Assembly (NCBI GenBank): GCA_016191115.1
Contig: JACPPG010000052.1
Location: 124,001-188,000 of the forward strand
Direction of reading: 5' to 3'
Source of the DNA: Planctomycetia bacterium
GTDB taxonomy: Bacteria > Planctomycetota > Planctomycetia > Pirellulales > JACPPG01
Length of the DNA: 64,000 nucleotides
Shown here: piece by piece, positions 44,831 through 54,979 of the stretch
Layout: the number at the start of each line of letters is the position of its first letter
How positions within the stretch are numbered: position 1 is the stretch's first letter
Translations under genes and position numbers: made by a program
The notes under the pieces: generated by a model
What the model was told of the DNA's origin: nothing
Databases searched by the model: none
The model's input: the letters and a program-made list of their open reading frames with translations, nothing else

Positions 44831-47434
44831 ATGCCGGCAACGAACCATCTCGATCTGGCGCAGGTTGCCCAGGCGCTCCGCCTTCCCTTGGCGCAAGTGC
44901 AAGCAGTTGTCGAGCTGCTGGACAGCGGGAACACGGTTCCCTTCATCACCCGCTATCGCAAGGACCAGACCGGCGGCCTGGACGAAGAGCAAATCCGCGC
45001 CATCCAAGGCCGCGCGATCAAGTTGCGCCAGTTGGCCGATCGCAAGCAGACGATCCTGCGGTCGATCGAAGCGCAGGGCAAAGCTACCCCCGAGTTGAAA
45101 GCGCTCGTCGAAGCGGCCGACACGCTCAAACGCCTCGAGGACTTATACCTCCCCTACAAGCCCAAGAAGCAGACGCTGGCCACCGTCGCGCGGAGCCGCG
45201 GGCTGGAGCCGTTGGCCCTGGAGGTGCTCTCGCTCGACCCGGCCTGCCGGGATCTGGACGCCCGCGCCGCCGACTTCGTGAATCCCGACCGGCAGTTGCA
45301 GAACATCGGCGACGTGCTCTTGGGCGTCGGCCACATCCTGGCCGAAGCGTTCAGCGAGCGGGCCGACCTGCGCGGCCGGTTGCGCGTCATCCTGGAAAAC
45401 ACCGGCCGACTGGTCAGCACGAGCGCGGAGCCGGAAGCGAAGGAAGTATCCCCGCCACCTCCCCAGGCCGACGCGTCGGCCGACACCGCTGCGCCGGAGG
45501 CGCCTCCCGCGGCGGAAGGGAAGCCGGCCCGCAAAGGAAAAAAAGACAAGACGAACGGCAAGGCGTTTCGCGATTTCTTCGACTACAGCGAAGCCCTGGG
45601 CAAAGTCCCGCCGCACCGCGTGCTGGCCATCAACCGCGGCGAGCGGGCCAAGATCCTGCGGATCAAGGTCGAGGCCGACGTCGAAGCCATGTGCGCCGTG
45701 ATCGACGAGCTGCTGGTCGGCGCCGACAACCCGCACGCGGATTTCGTCCGCGGCTGTGGACGCGACGCGTTAGCGCGGTTGATCCTCCCCAGCCTGGAAC
45801 GCGAGGTCCGCCGCGAGCTGACGGATCGGGCCGAGGCCCATGCCGTCGGTGTTTTTGCCCGCAATCTCCGTAAGCTGCTGTTGCAGCCGCCGGTGCGCGA
45901 TTGCCGCGTTCTGGCTTTTGACCCGGGATTCAAGAGCGGCTGCAAGCTGGCGGCGCTCGACGAGTTCGGCAATTTGCTCGATCAGGGCGTGATTCACCTG
46001 GTGGGCAGCGAGGAGCGCCGCGCCGAGGCCAAGAGCAAAGTGGTTGAAATGATGCGCAATCACGCGCTCACCGCGATCGCCATCGGCAACGGCACCGCTT
46101 GCCGCGAAACGGAGCAGTGGGTCGCCGAGTTGATTGCCGGCGACCTGGCCCCCGATAACGTCTCATACGTCATCGTCAACGAGGCCGGCGCCAGCGTCTA
46201 TTCGACCAGCCACGTCGGGCGGGAAGAATTCCCCAAGTACGACGCGACGCTCCGTGGGGCGATCAGCATCGGCCGTCGCCTGCAGGATCCCCTCTCGGAG
46301 CTCGTGAAGATCGATCCGGCCAATATCGGCGTGGGTATGTACCAGCACGACGTGAAGGCCAAGCACCTGCGCGATTCGCTGGATTCGGTGGTCGAATCGT
46401 GCGTCAATTTCGTCGGCGTCGATCTGAACACCGCCAGCCCGGCACTGTTGAGGTACGTGTCGGGCCTGAACCAGCTCACGGCGCAGCGGCTCGTGAACCA
46501 TCGCCTCACACAGGGTCCGTTTACGGGCCGGGCGCAGCTCCGCAGCGTGCTGGGGTTCGGCGAAGCGGCGTTCGTGCAGGCCGCGGGGTTTTTGAAGATT
46601 GTCGGCGGCGAGAACCCACTTGACTCGACCTGGATTCACCCCGAGAGCTACGCGGTGGCCGGACAGTTGCTCGACAAGCTGGGCTACAAGTCCGAGGACC
46701 TGGCGGACAAGACAAAGGCGGTCGAGCTGGCCGAGCGGCTGGCGAGCGCGCCTGTCGCGGAGCTGGCCGCCAGCGTTCAGGCCGGCGCGCTGACGCTCTC
46801 GGACATCGTCGCGCAGCTCGCCCGCCCCGGGCGCGATCCCCGCGAGTCGCTCCCCAAGCCGGTTTTCAAACGCGGCATCCTCAAGCTCGACGACTTGACG
46901 CCCGGCATGGAGCTGATGGGCACGGTGCTCAACGTCGTCGATTTCGGCGCGTTCGTCGATATCGGGCTGAAGGATAGCGGGCTGGTGCACGTCAGTCAGT
47001 TGGCCGCCAAGTTCGTCGAGGATCCACACGACGTGGTAAGCGTGGGGGACATCGTCAACGTGTGGGTGATCGCCGTCGATCAGGAGCGGCGGCGCGTGTC
47101 GCTGACGATGATCGACCCGGCCTCGCGCCGGGCGAGCGAAACAGAGCGTCGTCCCCGGCCCGAACGACGGCAGGACCGGCCCAGCACGGCCGCGCCGGCC
47201 GGCCGGCCGGCGCGGCAGGCGGCGGGCGTCGCGTCGCGGCCGGGTCGCGGTGGCGGGCCTCCGGCGAAGCAATCCCAGCCGCACGCGGCACCCCGCCCCA
47301 AGCCGAAACCGCGCCCGCTCGTGCCGTTGACCAAGAAGATGGTCGAAGGAAGCGAGCCGATGCGCACGTTCGGCGACTTGAAGCAGTTCTTCGAGTTAAG
47401 GAAACAACAAGACCCGGAGCCGCCGCCGAGCTAG
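44831..47434 (+). CDS. tex: Tex-like RNA-binding transcription accessory protein
   Basis: 867 residues (ATG 44831; TTG 44768 is possible). Domain order follows Tex: N-terminal helical region with 'TVPFITRYRKDQTGGLDEEQ', YqgF/RNase H-like ('RVLAFDPGFKSGCKLAALDE'), helix-hairpin-helix ('VDLNTASPALLRYVSGLNQL'), and an S1 RNA-binding domain ('GTVLNVVDFGAFVDIGLKDS'). Tex binds nucleic acids and affects transcription and ribosome processes. Compared with the ~775-residue norm it has a Pro/Ala/Lys-rich insertion (about 200-240) and a Lys/Arg/Pro/Gly-rich tail (about 770-835). Confidence 0.95.
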   Translation: MPATNHLDLAQVAQALRLPLAQVQAVVELLDSGNTVPFITRYRKDQTGGLDEEQIRAIQGRAIKLRQLADRKQTILRSIEAQGKATPELKALVEAADTLKRLEDLYLPYKPKKQTLATVARSRGLEPLALEVLSLDPACRDLDARAADFVNPDRQLQNIGDVLLGVGHILAEAFSERADLRGRLRVILENTGRLVSTSAEPEAKEVSPPPPQADASADTAAPEAPPAAEGKPARKGKKDKTNGKAFRDFFDYSEALGKVPPHRVLAINRGERAKILRIKVEADVEAMCAVIDELLVGADNPHADFVRGCGRDALARLILPSLEREVRRELTDRAEAHAVGVFARNLRKLLLQPPVRDCRVLAFDPGFKSGCKLAALDEFGNLLDQGVIHLVGSEERRAEAKSKVVEMMRNHALTAIAIGNGTACRETEQWVAELIAGDLAPDNVSYVIVNEAGASVYSTSHVGREEFPKYDATLRGAISIGRRLQDPLSELVKIDPANIGVGMYQHDVKAKHLRDSLDSVVESCVNFVGVDLNTASPALLRYVSGLNQLTAQRLVNHRLTQGPFTGRAQLRSVLGFGEAAFVQAAGFLKIVGGENPLDSTWIHPESYAVAGQLLDKLGYKSEDLADKTKAVELAERLASAPVAELAASVQAGALTLSDIVAQLARPGRDPRESLPKPVFKRGILKLDDLTPGMELMGTVLNVVDFGAFVDIGLKDSGLVHVSQLAAKFVEDPHDVVSVGDIVNVWVIAVDQERRRVSLTMIDPASRRASETERRPRPERRQDRPSTAAPAGRPARQAAGVASRPGRGGGPPAKQSQPHAAPRPKPKPRPLVPLTKKMVEGSEPMRTFGDLKQFFELRKQQDPEPPPS

Positions 47435-47619
47435 TGCCAACCCGGTCGATATCACACGCCAGCCCAACGCCCCAAGCGAGGGAAGATCAGCCACCGACGC
47501 CAGCGGAGCCGCCGCGCACACAGAACCACCGAGACTGGGAGAGTTCCGTGGCACGTGACGCTGATGGCTTCGACCGAATTCCTCAGTGATCTCTCTGTGG
47601 CCATCTCGTCAAGACGCGC

Positions 47620-48090
47620 ATGGATTTTGAAAAGCGACTCGAAGAGGCCATCTCCCGCGGCCAGCGGCGGCAAGCAACCCACGCGCGCGAGCAGGCCGAT
47701 CAGGCCGTCAGCGAGGAAGAGCTGCGGCGGCTGCACTCGCAATATCGGCTGGACCTCTCCGACCACATCGAGCAGGCGCTGCGCCGCCTGCCGGACCACT
47801 TTCCCGGCTTCCGCTACGAGACGCTCTCAGGCGATCGCGGTTGGGGCGCGAGCGTCAAGCGGGACGACGTGCGCCGCGGCGGCAACTCGTTCAGCCGGCT
47901 GGAAATGGCGGTCCGCCCGTTCTCGTCCTCACAGGTGTTGGAACTAACGGCCAAGGGGACGATCGCCAACAAGGAGATCTTCAACCGGACGCATTTCCAG
48001 CGCGTGGGGGAGGTCGATTTTGAAAGCTTCCGCCAGATGATCGACCTGTGGATCATCGAGTACGCGGAGCGGTTCGCAGCGCAGGGGTGA
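47620..48090 (+). CDS. Conserved hypothetical protein (156 aa)
   Basis: Charged, soluble and helical at the start ('MDFEKRLEEAISRGQRRQAT', then HAREQADQAVSEEELRRLHS). A beta-rich middle follows ('GFRYETLSGDRGWGASVKRD', 'RLEMAVRPFSSSQVLELTAKGTIANKEIF') and a helix at the end ('ESFRQMIDLWIIEYAERFAA'). No family was recognised, but residue use is clearly protein-like. It follows tex on the same strand (185-bp gap). Confidence 0.8.
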   Translation: MDFEKRLEEAISRGQRRQATHAREQADQAVSEEELRRLHSQYRLDLSDHIEQALRRLPDHFPGFRYETLSGDRGWGASVKRDDVRRGGNSFSRLEMAVRPFSSSQVLELTAKGTIANKEIFNRTHFQRVGEVDFESFRQMIDLWIIEYAERFAAQG

Positions 48091-48257
48091 GGGAATGAGA
48101 TTCTCCGGCTGCCAATGCGGAACGGTCGTCGCGTCCGCCCTTTTTGACCGTGTTTAGCCTTGGCGGGCGCGGCGAGCCACTTGAGTTTCCAAGCGGCAAG
48201 GACACGAGGGATAGCTTCGGAAACGGCCGCTTTCAAATCGGCAAGGTGAACCTTCTC

Positions 48258-48415
48258 CAGGGCCGTTCACAGATTCAAGCTCGAACGGCGGCGCACCGGC
48301 GGGAAAGTGGGACAGGCACCGAGACGCAACGCTGGTCTGAAAGGACTTGCGCTGTTTATGCTCGGAGCCAGTCCCATTTTCCCGCCTCGCCATTTTGAAA
48401 AACAGAATGGCCCTG
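48258..48415 (+). mobile_element. PME-A copy 6, complete
   Basis: 158 bp with both termini (CAGGGCCGTTC and GAATGGCCCTG). One internal difference: the AAGCTTGCCGG segment reads AAGCTCGAACGG. The 10-bp flanks do not match (GAACCTTCTC / CTGTGTTCCC), so the locus has rearranged or the duplication has decayed. It fills a gap between convergent genes. Confidence 0.9.
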
Positions 48416-48457
48416 CTGTGTTCCCACGAGCAAGCACCAGGGGAGCCAACCTGGCAC

Positions 48458-50503
48458 TTACGCCGGCGCAAATTGCTCCGCTGCGCGGCGCATTTCCGTC
48501 CACAACCGCTCGACCCCTTCCAGGTGATCGCTCGACAGGGTTTCGCGGGCGTAGGCGACGCGGGCGTACAGGCTGGCCAGCTCGCGCACGTCGGCCGCCA
48601 GCGCCGGGCGCTCTTCAGCCAGGCGCGCAGCGAATTCCAGCGGCGTTTCCTCGGCCTGCCGCCCCAGCTCGCGCTCCGCTGCCCACGCCTCGAGCGCCTC
48701 GAAGCTGTACCACACGATCGTGTTGGCCGGGTGCCGGCGGGCTTCGCCGCTGGCGAAGGGATCGTTGAACGCGGCGAATGGGCGGGGCCCTGATCGCGCC
48801 GCCTCGGCCTCTTGCGCCTCTTCCGCGGCCGTGCGGCGGCCGCCAAACAGACTGCGCCACAAATCGAGGAACTCTTGCCACAGCCTGGCCAGCCATGCGC
48901 TGATCTCGGGCCAAAAGCGCCACACGCAGTACAGCACGCCGAGGTAGAGCAATACCTTCAGGATGGGCAACAACCAACTGCCGGAGAACGAGGGCATCTT
49001 GAAACGCGGCTGCGCCGGTTGTTGCTGCTCGGCGGCTTGGGGCGGTGGTGGCGTGGGCTGCGGGCTGCCGGCTGCCGGCGCGGGTCCACCGCGGGCGCCT
49101 CCCGGGCTCGGCTGCGGCGGATTCTGCGCACTGGTAGGTTTGCCCTTTGCATCCGATGACTGGTCGCGGCGCTCGGCGTTCTCATCTTGCGCTTGTTGCG
49201 GCGCGCTCTGCCGGCCCGGAGCTACTTGCTGGCCCTGGGAGGGCTGGCTGCCGCTCGAACCGGAGCCGCTTGCCTTGGTGCTGCTCGTGTCCTGCGACTG
49301 CCCGTTAGAGCCCGACGACTTGTCGTCCGAGCCGCCGCTCGACGATTTCGCTTCGCCGGTTGGCGATCCGGACGGCTGCCCTGTGCCGGTGGTCGTGCCG
49401 CTGTCTGGCTCGCCCGGGCGACTGCGGCCGGGCGACGGCGCAGGATTGCCGCGGGTCCACTGCTGCTGGGGATCCTGCGGCACGTTCGTCTGATCGTTGG
49501 CCGGGGCCTGCGACGGCGATTGCCCCTGCCCCGGATCGCTCCGCATCGGGGAATACGGAGAAGCCTGGCGCGACGGCGAGCCGAGCATGCCCGACAGCGA
49601 TGAGATCGCGTACTCCGCGTTCGGGCGTGGCACGAGCGCCGCCACGATCAGGATTGCCACGGCCATGGCGCCCCCCACGCCCAGCCAGGCGCCGGCCATC
49701 TCGACGGGCATTTCGAGCTTGCGCTGACGCAGGTAGCGACGCAACCCGAGGAAACTGGTCATTAGCAAGAGCCCCAACCCACTGCCGACGTATTGGCATG
49801 CCAGACGAAACGCGTAGGCACGGTCGTCCTTCGGGATAAAGATCTGCCCGATGCCGAAGATTGGCAGCGCGGCAAGCGAGAAATAGACGACCCACAGGCC
49901 GGGCGGAGCGGTCCGCTTCCGCTGGCCTTGCCACCAATCGAGGGCGCGCCGCCAGAGCGGTCGGGGCGTCGCCTCGCTGGGAGTTTGCGGCGGCGCCGCC
50001 TCGCGCTTGCGATTCGCGCCGGGCGACTTCCGCGCGGCGGTATCGGGTTTACCTTTCGCGGTCGGCGGCGCCACCGCGGGCTCGGTGGACAACGCCGCAT
50101 CGAGCCCGGCCGCTTCGAGCAGACCCTCGCCCGAGGCGTCCTCCGCGTCGTCCACCAGCGTGCAGTTCCACACCAGGTGGCTTGCGCACCACCAGATGAT
50201 CCCCAGCACCAGCCAGGCCCACCACGGGTGATTGACGAAGCGGATCATCGCCAGGGCGGCCACGACGCCCAGCGCCAGGCCGAACAAGCTGGCCCGCTCG
50301 GCCCCCTCTTCGATCGAGACCCGGCTAATCAGCACGGCCGCGAAGACGAAGCACCCGGTTACCCAGTGCAGCCGGCTGGCATACTCGCCGGAGTAGAACA
50401 CATGGAGCAGAAAGAACGACAGGCTTCCGACCAAGACCATGATCAAGGCCGGGCTGATGGCGATCGCCATGTAGTCGGCCAGCGTTGGTTGGGGACGGGA
50501 CAT
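48458..50503 (-). CDS. DUF4129 multi-pass membrane protein of the MoxR-DUF58 operon
   Basis: 681 residues: at least seven hydrophobic segments (about 12-35, 45-60, 70-120, 210-225, 245-265, 275-300, 500-520), a long disordered Ser/Gly/Gln/Pro-rich loop (about 310-490), and a C-terminal DUF4129-type cytoplasmic domain (about 565-681; 'TPLEFAARLAEERPALAADV', 'ASLYARVAYARETLSSDHLE'). It is the third gene after MoxR and DUF58, the common arrangement. Probably a membrane component whose maturation depends on the MoxR ATPase; the process is unknown. Confidence 0.88.
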   Translation of the reverse strand: MSRPQPTLADYMAIAISPALIMVLVGSLSFFLLHVFYSGEYASRLHWVTGCFVFAAVLISRVSIEEGAERASLFGLALGVVAALAMIRFVNHPWWAWLVLGIIWWCASHLVWNCTLVDDAEDASGEGLLEAAGLDAALSTEPAVAPPTAKGKPDTAARKSPGANRKREAAPPQTPSEATPRPLWRRALDWWQGQRKRTAPPGLWVVYFSLAALPIFGIGQIFIPKDDRAYAFRLACQYVGSGLGLLLMTSFLGLRRYLRQRKLEMPVEMAGAWLGVGGAMAVAILIVAALVPRPNAEYAISSLSGMLGSPSRQASPYSPMRSDPGQGQSPSQAPANDQTNVPQDPQQQWTRGNPAPSPGRSRPGEPDSGTTTGTGQPSGSPTGEAKSSSGGSDDKSSGSNGQSQDTSSTKASGSGSSGSQPSQGQQVAPGRQSAPQQAQDENAERRDQSSDAKGKPTSAQNPPQPSPGGARGGPAPAAGSPQPTPPPPQAAEQQQPAQPRFKMPSFSGSWLLPILKVLLYLGVLYCVWRFWPEISAWLARLWQEFLDLWRSLFGGRRTAAEEAQEAEAARSGPRPFAAFNDPFASGEARRHPANTIVWYSFEALEAWAAERELGRQAEETPLEFAARLAEERPALAADVRELASLYARVAYARETLSSDHLEGVERLWTEMRRAAEQFAPA

Positions 50504-50639
50504 GAAAATAGTGATCAGTGGTCGGTGGACAGTGACGGAACGCCGGCGCCCGGCCGCCGCACCATGTGGAACGCGAACAGAGGAGCGCCGGCCCGCGCCG
50601 CGACGCTCTGGCCTCTCGCCTCCAGCCTCTGGCCTATTC

Positions 50640-51950
50640 CTACCATCTTACCAGTTGTCGTTGGCACAGCGCGGCGAGCGATGCTTCGCTGGTGACGTGC
50701 CGCACGTCGAGCCCTTCGGCGATCAGTCGGCCCAAGAGGTCGTGCGACTCGAATTCGTCAAACGATACGAGCACCGCCGTTACGGCCAGCCCGCGCCGCC
50801 GCAGGTTGCCCAGCGCCCAGGCTGTTTCGGGCGGCACGTCAGCCAGCACGGCGATCACGGTGGCGTCGGCCGGCAAGCGGCCCGTGACCTCGGTTATAAG
50901 TTGCGAAAACGCCAGGCCGTCGGTGAGCTCGACGCGGGCGAGCGTCTCCAGGATCCGCCGCAACTGCTCGGGTCCGCGCCGCGTCGGCACGATTACCGGC
51001 GCGAGCCGGTCGCTCGTGTCGCTCATGCTGGCGCTACCGCGGGCGCTTGCGCGGGTGCGAAACTCCTGGTCCCAGCCTTCCTGCCGGATGCGATCCACCG
51101 CGTCGCGGCCATTGGTCACGAATCCGATCTGTTGGCCCAATTGATACACGGCGTTCGAGAGCGACGCGGCCGTGGTGACGGCCAATTCCGAGCGGACCGG
51201 CTCGTGCCGCGGGGCGTACGACGCCTTATGAAAGTCCAACAGCACCGTCGCCCCCGCGATGCACGACGGCTCATAGATCTTGCTGTGCAACACCGTGGTG
51301 CGGGCGGTCGCCTTCCAGTGGACGCGGTTCAGCGGGTCGCCCGCCTGGTACAGCCGCACGCCGGCGATCCGCGTCGGGTCTTCGTACAGTCGATGGGTCA
51401 TGCGCACTTCGCCGATCGGCCGGCGCGACGCCAGGTCGAAGCCGGCAAGCGGAATCACTTTCGGATACACGAGCACGAAATGCGGCTCGGTCGCCACGCG
51501 GTAGCGGCGGTGCAGGCCGAACAGGTCGCCGCTTTCCAGCACCACGGGGCCGATCTGGTAGTAGCCGCGCATTTCGAAATTCAGTTGATAGAACATCGTC
51601 TTGCGGCCATGCGGAGCGAGCATCGAGATCGCCAATCGCTTGCCCGTGATCCGCAGCCGCGGCGGCCGCTGGACGAGCGCCGCCCGCGGCAACAGGTCTT
51701 CGAGCAGGACCCACGGGACGGGCAGCCTACCGGTGTTGGTCACGTTGACGACGACCGCCACCTTCTCGCCGATCTCGGCCGCGAGGCGGTTGCACTCGCG
51801 CGTGGCCGTCAACCCTTCGACCCAACGCCGCGCCAACAGGCGGCTGGAAATCAACAGCGCCAGTAGCGCGTACATGGCGTAAGCCAAAAGCCCCAGCCGG
51901 AACACGAGGGCCGCCAACAGCAAGAGCACGGCGGCCAGGTACCATCTCAT
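50640..51950 (-). CDS. DUF58 protein
   Basis: 436 residues from ATG 51950, with two N-terminal membrane helices ('[20 protein letters not shown]', then [16 protein letters not shown]). The middle contains the DUF58 signature '[20 protein letters not shown]' followed by HWKATART, in a von Willebrand A-like context. The ATG overlaps the MoxR stop codon by four bases (ATGA), so the two are translationally coupled. DUF58 proteins are MoxR partners. A frame extension upstream to 52286 is a shadow within MoxR. Confidence 0.9.
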   Translation of the reverse strand: MRWYLAAVLLLLAALVFRLGLLAYAMYALLALLISSRLLARRWVEGLTATRECNRLAAEIGEKVAVVVNVTNTGRLPVPWVLLEDLLPRAALVQRPPRLRITGKRLAISMLAPHGRKTMFYQLNFEMRGYYQIGPVVLESGDLFGLHRRYRVATEPHFVLVYPKVIPLAGFDLASRRPIGEVRMTHRLYEDPTRIAGVRLYQAGDPLNRVHWKATARTTVLHSKIYEPSCIAGATVLLDFHKASYAPRHEPVRSELAVTTAASLSNAVYQLGQQIGFVTNGRDAVDRIRQEGWDQEFRTRASARGSASMSDTSDRLAPVIVPTRRGPEQLRRILETLARVELTDGLAFSQLITEVTGRLPADATVIAVLADVPPETAWALGNLRRRGLAVTAVLVSFDEFESHDLLGRLIAEGLDVRHVTSEASLAALCQRQLVRW

Positions 51951-52924
51951 GGCCGGCTGGCCTCGGCCGAGATCATCGGCACCGGGACGGCGTCGAGCAC
52001 TTCCTCGACCACGGTCGCGCTCGTGACTTTGCGGAGGCGGCTTTCCGGCCGCAAGATCAGGCGATGCCCCAGGACGACGGGCGCCATCCGCTTCACGTCG
52101 TCGGGCAAGACGAAGTTGTGCCCGCGCACGGCCGACAGCGCCTGCGACGTCCGCAGCAAGGCCATCGACGCGCGCGGGCTGCCGCCCAGCAGCACGTCGT
52201 CGTGCTCGCGCGTGGCACGCACGACTTCCACGATGTAGTTGCGCACCTTGTCGTCGACGTAGACGTCGCGCACGCCCTGCTGGCACGCCAACAGCTCGTC
52301 GACCGTGACGACCGCCGTCAGGTCGTCGATCGGGTGGCCGCGCTGCAGCCGCTCGAGCATCTTGGCCTCTTCCTCTTGGGCCGGATACCCCAAGCTGATC
52401 CGCACGAGGAAGCGATCCAACTGCGCTTCGGGGAGCGGGAAGGTGCCTTCATGATCGATCGGGTTTTGCGTGGCGATGACCAAAAAAGGCGCGGCCAGCA
52501 CGTGCGTCGTGCCGTCGACGCTCACTTGCCGTTCCGCCATCGCTTCCAACAGCGCGGCCTGCGTCCGCGGCGTGGCGCGATTGATCTCGTCGGCCAGCAC
52601 GATCTGGGCGAACACCGGCCCGGGGCGGAACTCGAACTCGCCGGTCTTCTGATTGAAGATCGACGCCCCCGTAATGTCGGTCGGCAGCAGGTCGGGCGTG
52701 CATTGCACGCGCTTGAACGTGCAACCGACGCTTTTCGCCAGGGCGCGGGCGAGCATCGTCTTGGCCACGCCGGGCACGTCTTCCAGGAGCACGTGCCCTT
52801 CGCAGAAATAGGCCACCATGGCGAGCACGACCTCTTGCCGCTTGCCGATGATCACTCGCTCGACATTGGCGATGATCTTCTTGGCGGTGGCTGGGACTGG
52901 AGCCGGCGAGCGAACGGTGGACAT
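51947..52924 (-). CDS. MoxR-family AAA+ ATPase
   Basis: A 325-residue AAA+ chaperone-like ATPase. Walker A is the MoxR variant '[10 protein letters not shown]' (50-59), Walker B '[10 protein letters not shown]' (108-117), then '[17 protein letters not shown]' and sensor 1 '[20 protein letters not shown]', all classic. ATG 52924 was chosen because the in-frame upstream sequence runs through a PME-A element. First gene of a three-gene operon with DUF58 and DUF4129. Role: metal- or cofactor-related maturation or stress chaperone, inferred from the family. Confidence 0.95.
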   Translation of the reverse strand: MSTVRSPAPVPATAKKIIANVERVIIGKRQEVVLAMVAYFCEGHVLLEDVPGVAKTMLARALAKSVGCTFKRVQCTPDLLPTDITGASIFNQKTGEFEFRPGPVFAQIVLADEINRATPRTQAALLEAMAERQVSVDGTTHVLAAPFLVIATQNPIDHEGTFPLPEAQLDRFLVRISLGYPAQEEEAKMLERLQRGHPIDDLTAVVTVDELLACQQGVRDVYVDDKVRNYIVEVVRATREHDDVLLGGSPRASMALLRTSQALSAVRGHNFVLPDDVKRMAPVVLGHRLILRPESRLRKVTSATVVEEVLDAVPVPMISAEASRP

Positions 52925-53025
52925 GCGCGTCTGGTGCCCGAAAAGTGGAAAACGTTCCGTGGAGAGGGACCACATACTATCAACGGTTAATCGCAGGCAA
53001 AAAGCAAGTGGTGCGGGCTCCCAAG

Positions 53026-53216
53026 CAGGGCCGTTCACAGATTTAAGCTGGCCGGCGGCGCACCGGCGGGAAAGTGGGACAGGCACCGAGACGCAACGTT
53101 GGTCTGAAAGGACTTGCGCTGTTTATGCTCGGAGCCAGTCCCATTTTCCCGCCTCGCCATTTTGATTCTGAAGGACCCTCGGCCGAAAAATGTGCCTGAC
53201 CCCCTCTCCCAGGACA
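53026..53216 (+). mobile_element. PME-A copy 7 fused to half of a PME-B (chimera)
   Basis: The left terminus and hairpin of PME-A run to CGCCATTTTGA (53164). From about 53168 the sequence is the right half of PME-B in reverse orientation ('GAAGGACC', CGGCCGAAAAATGTGCC, TGACCCCC) ending near 53216 without PME-B's outer terminus. Located 102 bp upstream of the MoxR start. Confidence 0.85.
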
Positions 53217-53303
53217 AGGCAAGCGGCCCGAGCTGCCCGACCGGATCGGCCGAGCCGCGGCTGCCACGGCCAAATGGCCTACCGATCACTTCGCCCGGCC
53301 GGC

Positions 53304-54812
53304 TCACGACCCCCTGAGCTGATTCCAGCACCAGGTTAAGTCACGCCAGGCAAAGAGCGCGTAAGCGGCCACGCCTACCGTCACTTCCACACCCAGCAGG
53401 CTGGCCGGCGACAAGCTCGACGTGGTTAGAAGCGTCCCGCGGGCCGCAAAGACAATCGCCCCCATCGCCATGGCCGCCAGCGCCGGCCGCCATAGCTGCC
53501 GGGCCCAATCCGCCCGCGGCACCCCCACATTCCGCAGGCAAAACAGCATGTACGGCAGGAAAATCGCCAAGCAAGTCGTCAGCGAGAATCCGCAGGCTAC
53601 GCCCAACGCCGGCCAACCATACCTTCGTCCCGCGAAAAGTCCGATGAGGACTCCGACGGTCAATACGAGCACCATGGCGATCGAGCCGACGAACATGGCC
53701 CGCCATCGACCGGCGGAGACGAAGATGCTGCCGGCCATATTGATGAAGCCCTGGGCGAGGATGGTGACCGCCAGGGCGGAAAGCAGATAGCCGGCGTCGG
53801 CCCAATGACTTCCTCCCAGCGCGAGCATGGCCTCGGGGGCGACGATCAGCAGGCCCACACCCGCCGGAAAACTCGCCACGGCCAAGAGCCGCTGAAACGC
53901 CAGCACGATGCCCCTGTAGCTCGCGCGGTCGTGGGCGCTGCGCGACAATGCGGGCAGCATCAGGCTCGTAAGCGGTGTGGTCAACACCAGCACCGGCTTC
54001 ATCATGATGCTGAAGGCCTGGCTGTAGAGCCCCAGCGCCGCCTCGCCCAAGGCCACGCCGACCAGGACCTTGTCGACGTTGCCCATCAAGTAGAAGACCA
54101 GGCTGCTGGCGGTGAAGTATCCGCCCAGACGCAACGCATGAGCCATCGGCGCCGCGATGCGTGGCCGTCCGGGCCGCCACGGTTCGAGCTGCCAGGCGAT
54201 CGCCGCCAGCGCCAGCATCTCGACGTATTGCTGTGCCACGAGCGCCCAGACGCCATGGCCGGCCAGGGCCACCGCGATGCCTGCCACGCCCCCCGTGATC
54301 TGGCCACCCAGGCGCGCCAAGGCCGCGCGACCCAGCCGCAGGTTCCGCTCCAAAAGGGCGATGTGCTGCAATCCCAGCGCCGTGGCGACCGACAGAAGTG
54401 CAAGCGCGGCTGTCACCCAAGCCACTTCCGGCTGCCGGTACAGCAAAGCCATGGCCGGGGCGAGCGCCAGGGCCACCACCGCCATGGCCGCCGCCAGGGC
54501 CAATTGCAGCCAGAACAGCGTGGATACTAGCGCCGGAGTGACCTCACGCGACTGCACCGTTGCCACGTTCAGCCCCAGTGACGTGAAGATCCGCAAGAGC
54601 AACACGACGGGCATGGCCATGGCAATCAGGCCAAAGTTTGCTGGATCCACCAGCCGCATGAGGGTTGCCAGGACGACGAGCGAAACGACGTGCGAGGCCG
54701 CCTGGGCCAGAATCGTCCGCCGGCTGCCGCGGCGAACGGCGGTCCGCAAATGCTCGGCCGAAAACGACGCGCTCAGGCGATCGGTATCGTCGCGTTCATC
54801 GGGCGAGGTCAT
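53304..54812 (-). CDS. Polysaccharide flippase (oligosaccharide/MVF-type)
   Basis: A 502-residue multi-pass membrane protein with about 12-14 hydrophobic segments. Flippase pattern: an N-terminal 'LATLMRLVDPANFGLIAMAM', mid 'GLYSQAFSIMMKPVLVLTTP', then 'SIFVSAGRWRAMFVGSIAMV'. Such proteins (Wzx/RfbX type) move lipid-linked glycans across the cytoplasmic membrane. No glycosyltransferase cluster is adjacent, which leaves the substrate open. Stands alone between the MoxR operon and pntA. Confidence 0.88.
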   Translation of the reverse strand: MTSPDERDDTDRLSASFSAEHLRTAVRRGSRRTILAQAASHVVSLVVLATLMRLVDPANFGLIAMAMPVVLLLRIFTSLGLNVATVQSREVTPALVSTLFWLQLALAAAMAVVALALAPAMALLYRQPEVAWVTAALALLSVATALGLQHIALLERNLRLGRAALARLGGQITGGVAGIAVALAGHGVWALVAQQYVEMLALAAIAWQLEPWRPGRPRIAAPMAHALRLGGYFTASSLVFYLMGNVDKVLVGVALGEAALGLYSQAFSIMMKPVLVLTTPLTSLMLPALSRSAHDRASYRGIVLAFQRLLAVASFPAGVGLLIVAPEAMLALGGSHWADAGYLLSALAVTILAQGFINMAGSIFVSAGRWRAMFVGSIAMVLVLTVGVLIGLFAGRRYGWPALGVACGFSLTTCLAIFLPYMLFCLRNVGVPRADWARQLWRPALAAMAMGAIVFAARGTLLTTSSLSPASLLGVEVTVGVAAYALFAWRDLTWCWNQLRGS

Positions 54813-54921
54813 AGTTGGCCAGGGCTTCGATCAGAGGGGATCGGGCATCGGCGCGCGTGCGCAAGGGCACGCACTGAAGCCTAGGCCAAATATAGTCGCC
54901 GAAGGCAGGACGGATCAGCCG

Positions 54922-54978
54922 GCGGCCGCGGCGGGAGCGCCGCGCGGCCGCGGCGGGAGCGCCGCGCGGCCGCGGCGG
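54922..54978. repeat. 22-bp GC-only tandem repeat (2.6 units)
   Basis: Two perfect 22-bp copies (54922-54943, 54944-54965; core GCGGCCGCGGCGGGAG) plus a partial third. It ends one base before the pntA stop codon complement, and each unit is self-complementary in part, so strong hairpins are possible. Confidence 0.85.
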
Positions 54979-54979
54979 C

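Noticed and set aside
48307..48768. Recurrent small ORFs such as '[20 protein letters not shown]' found at every PME-A copy
   Set aside because: They are translations of the element itself, with no ribosome site and no upstream context; only the ThuA fusion uses the element as coding sequence.
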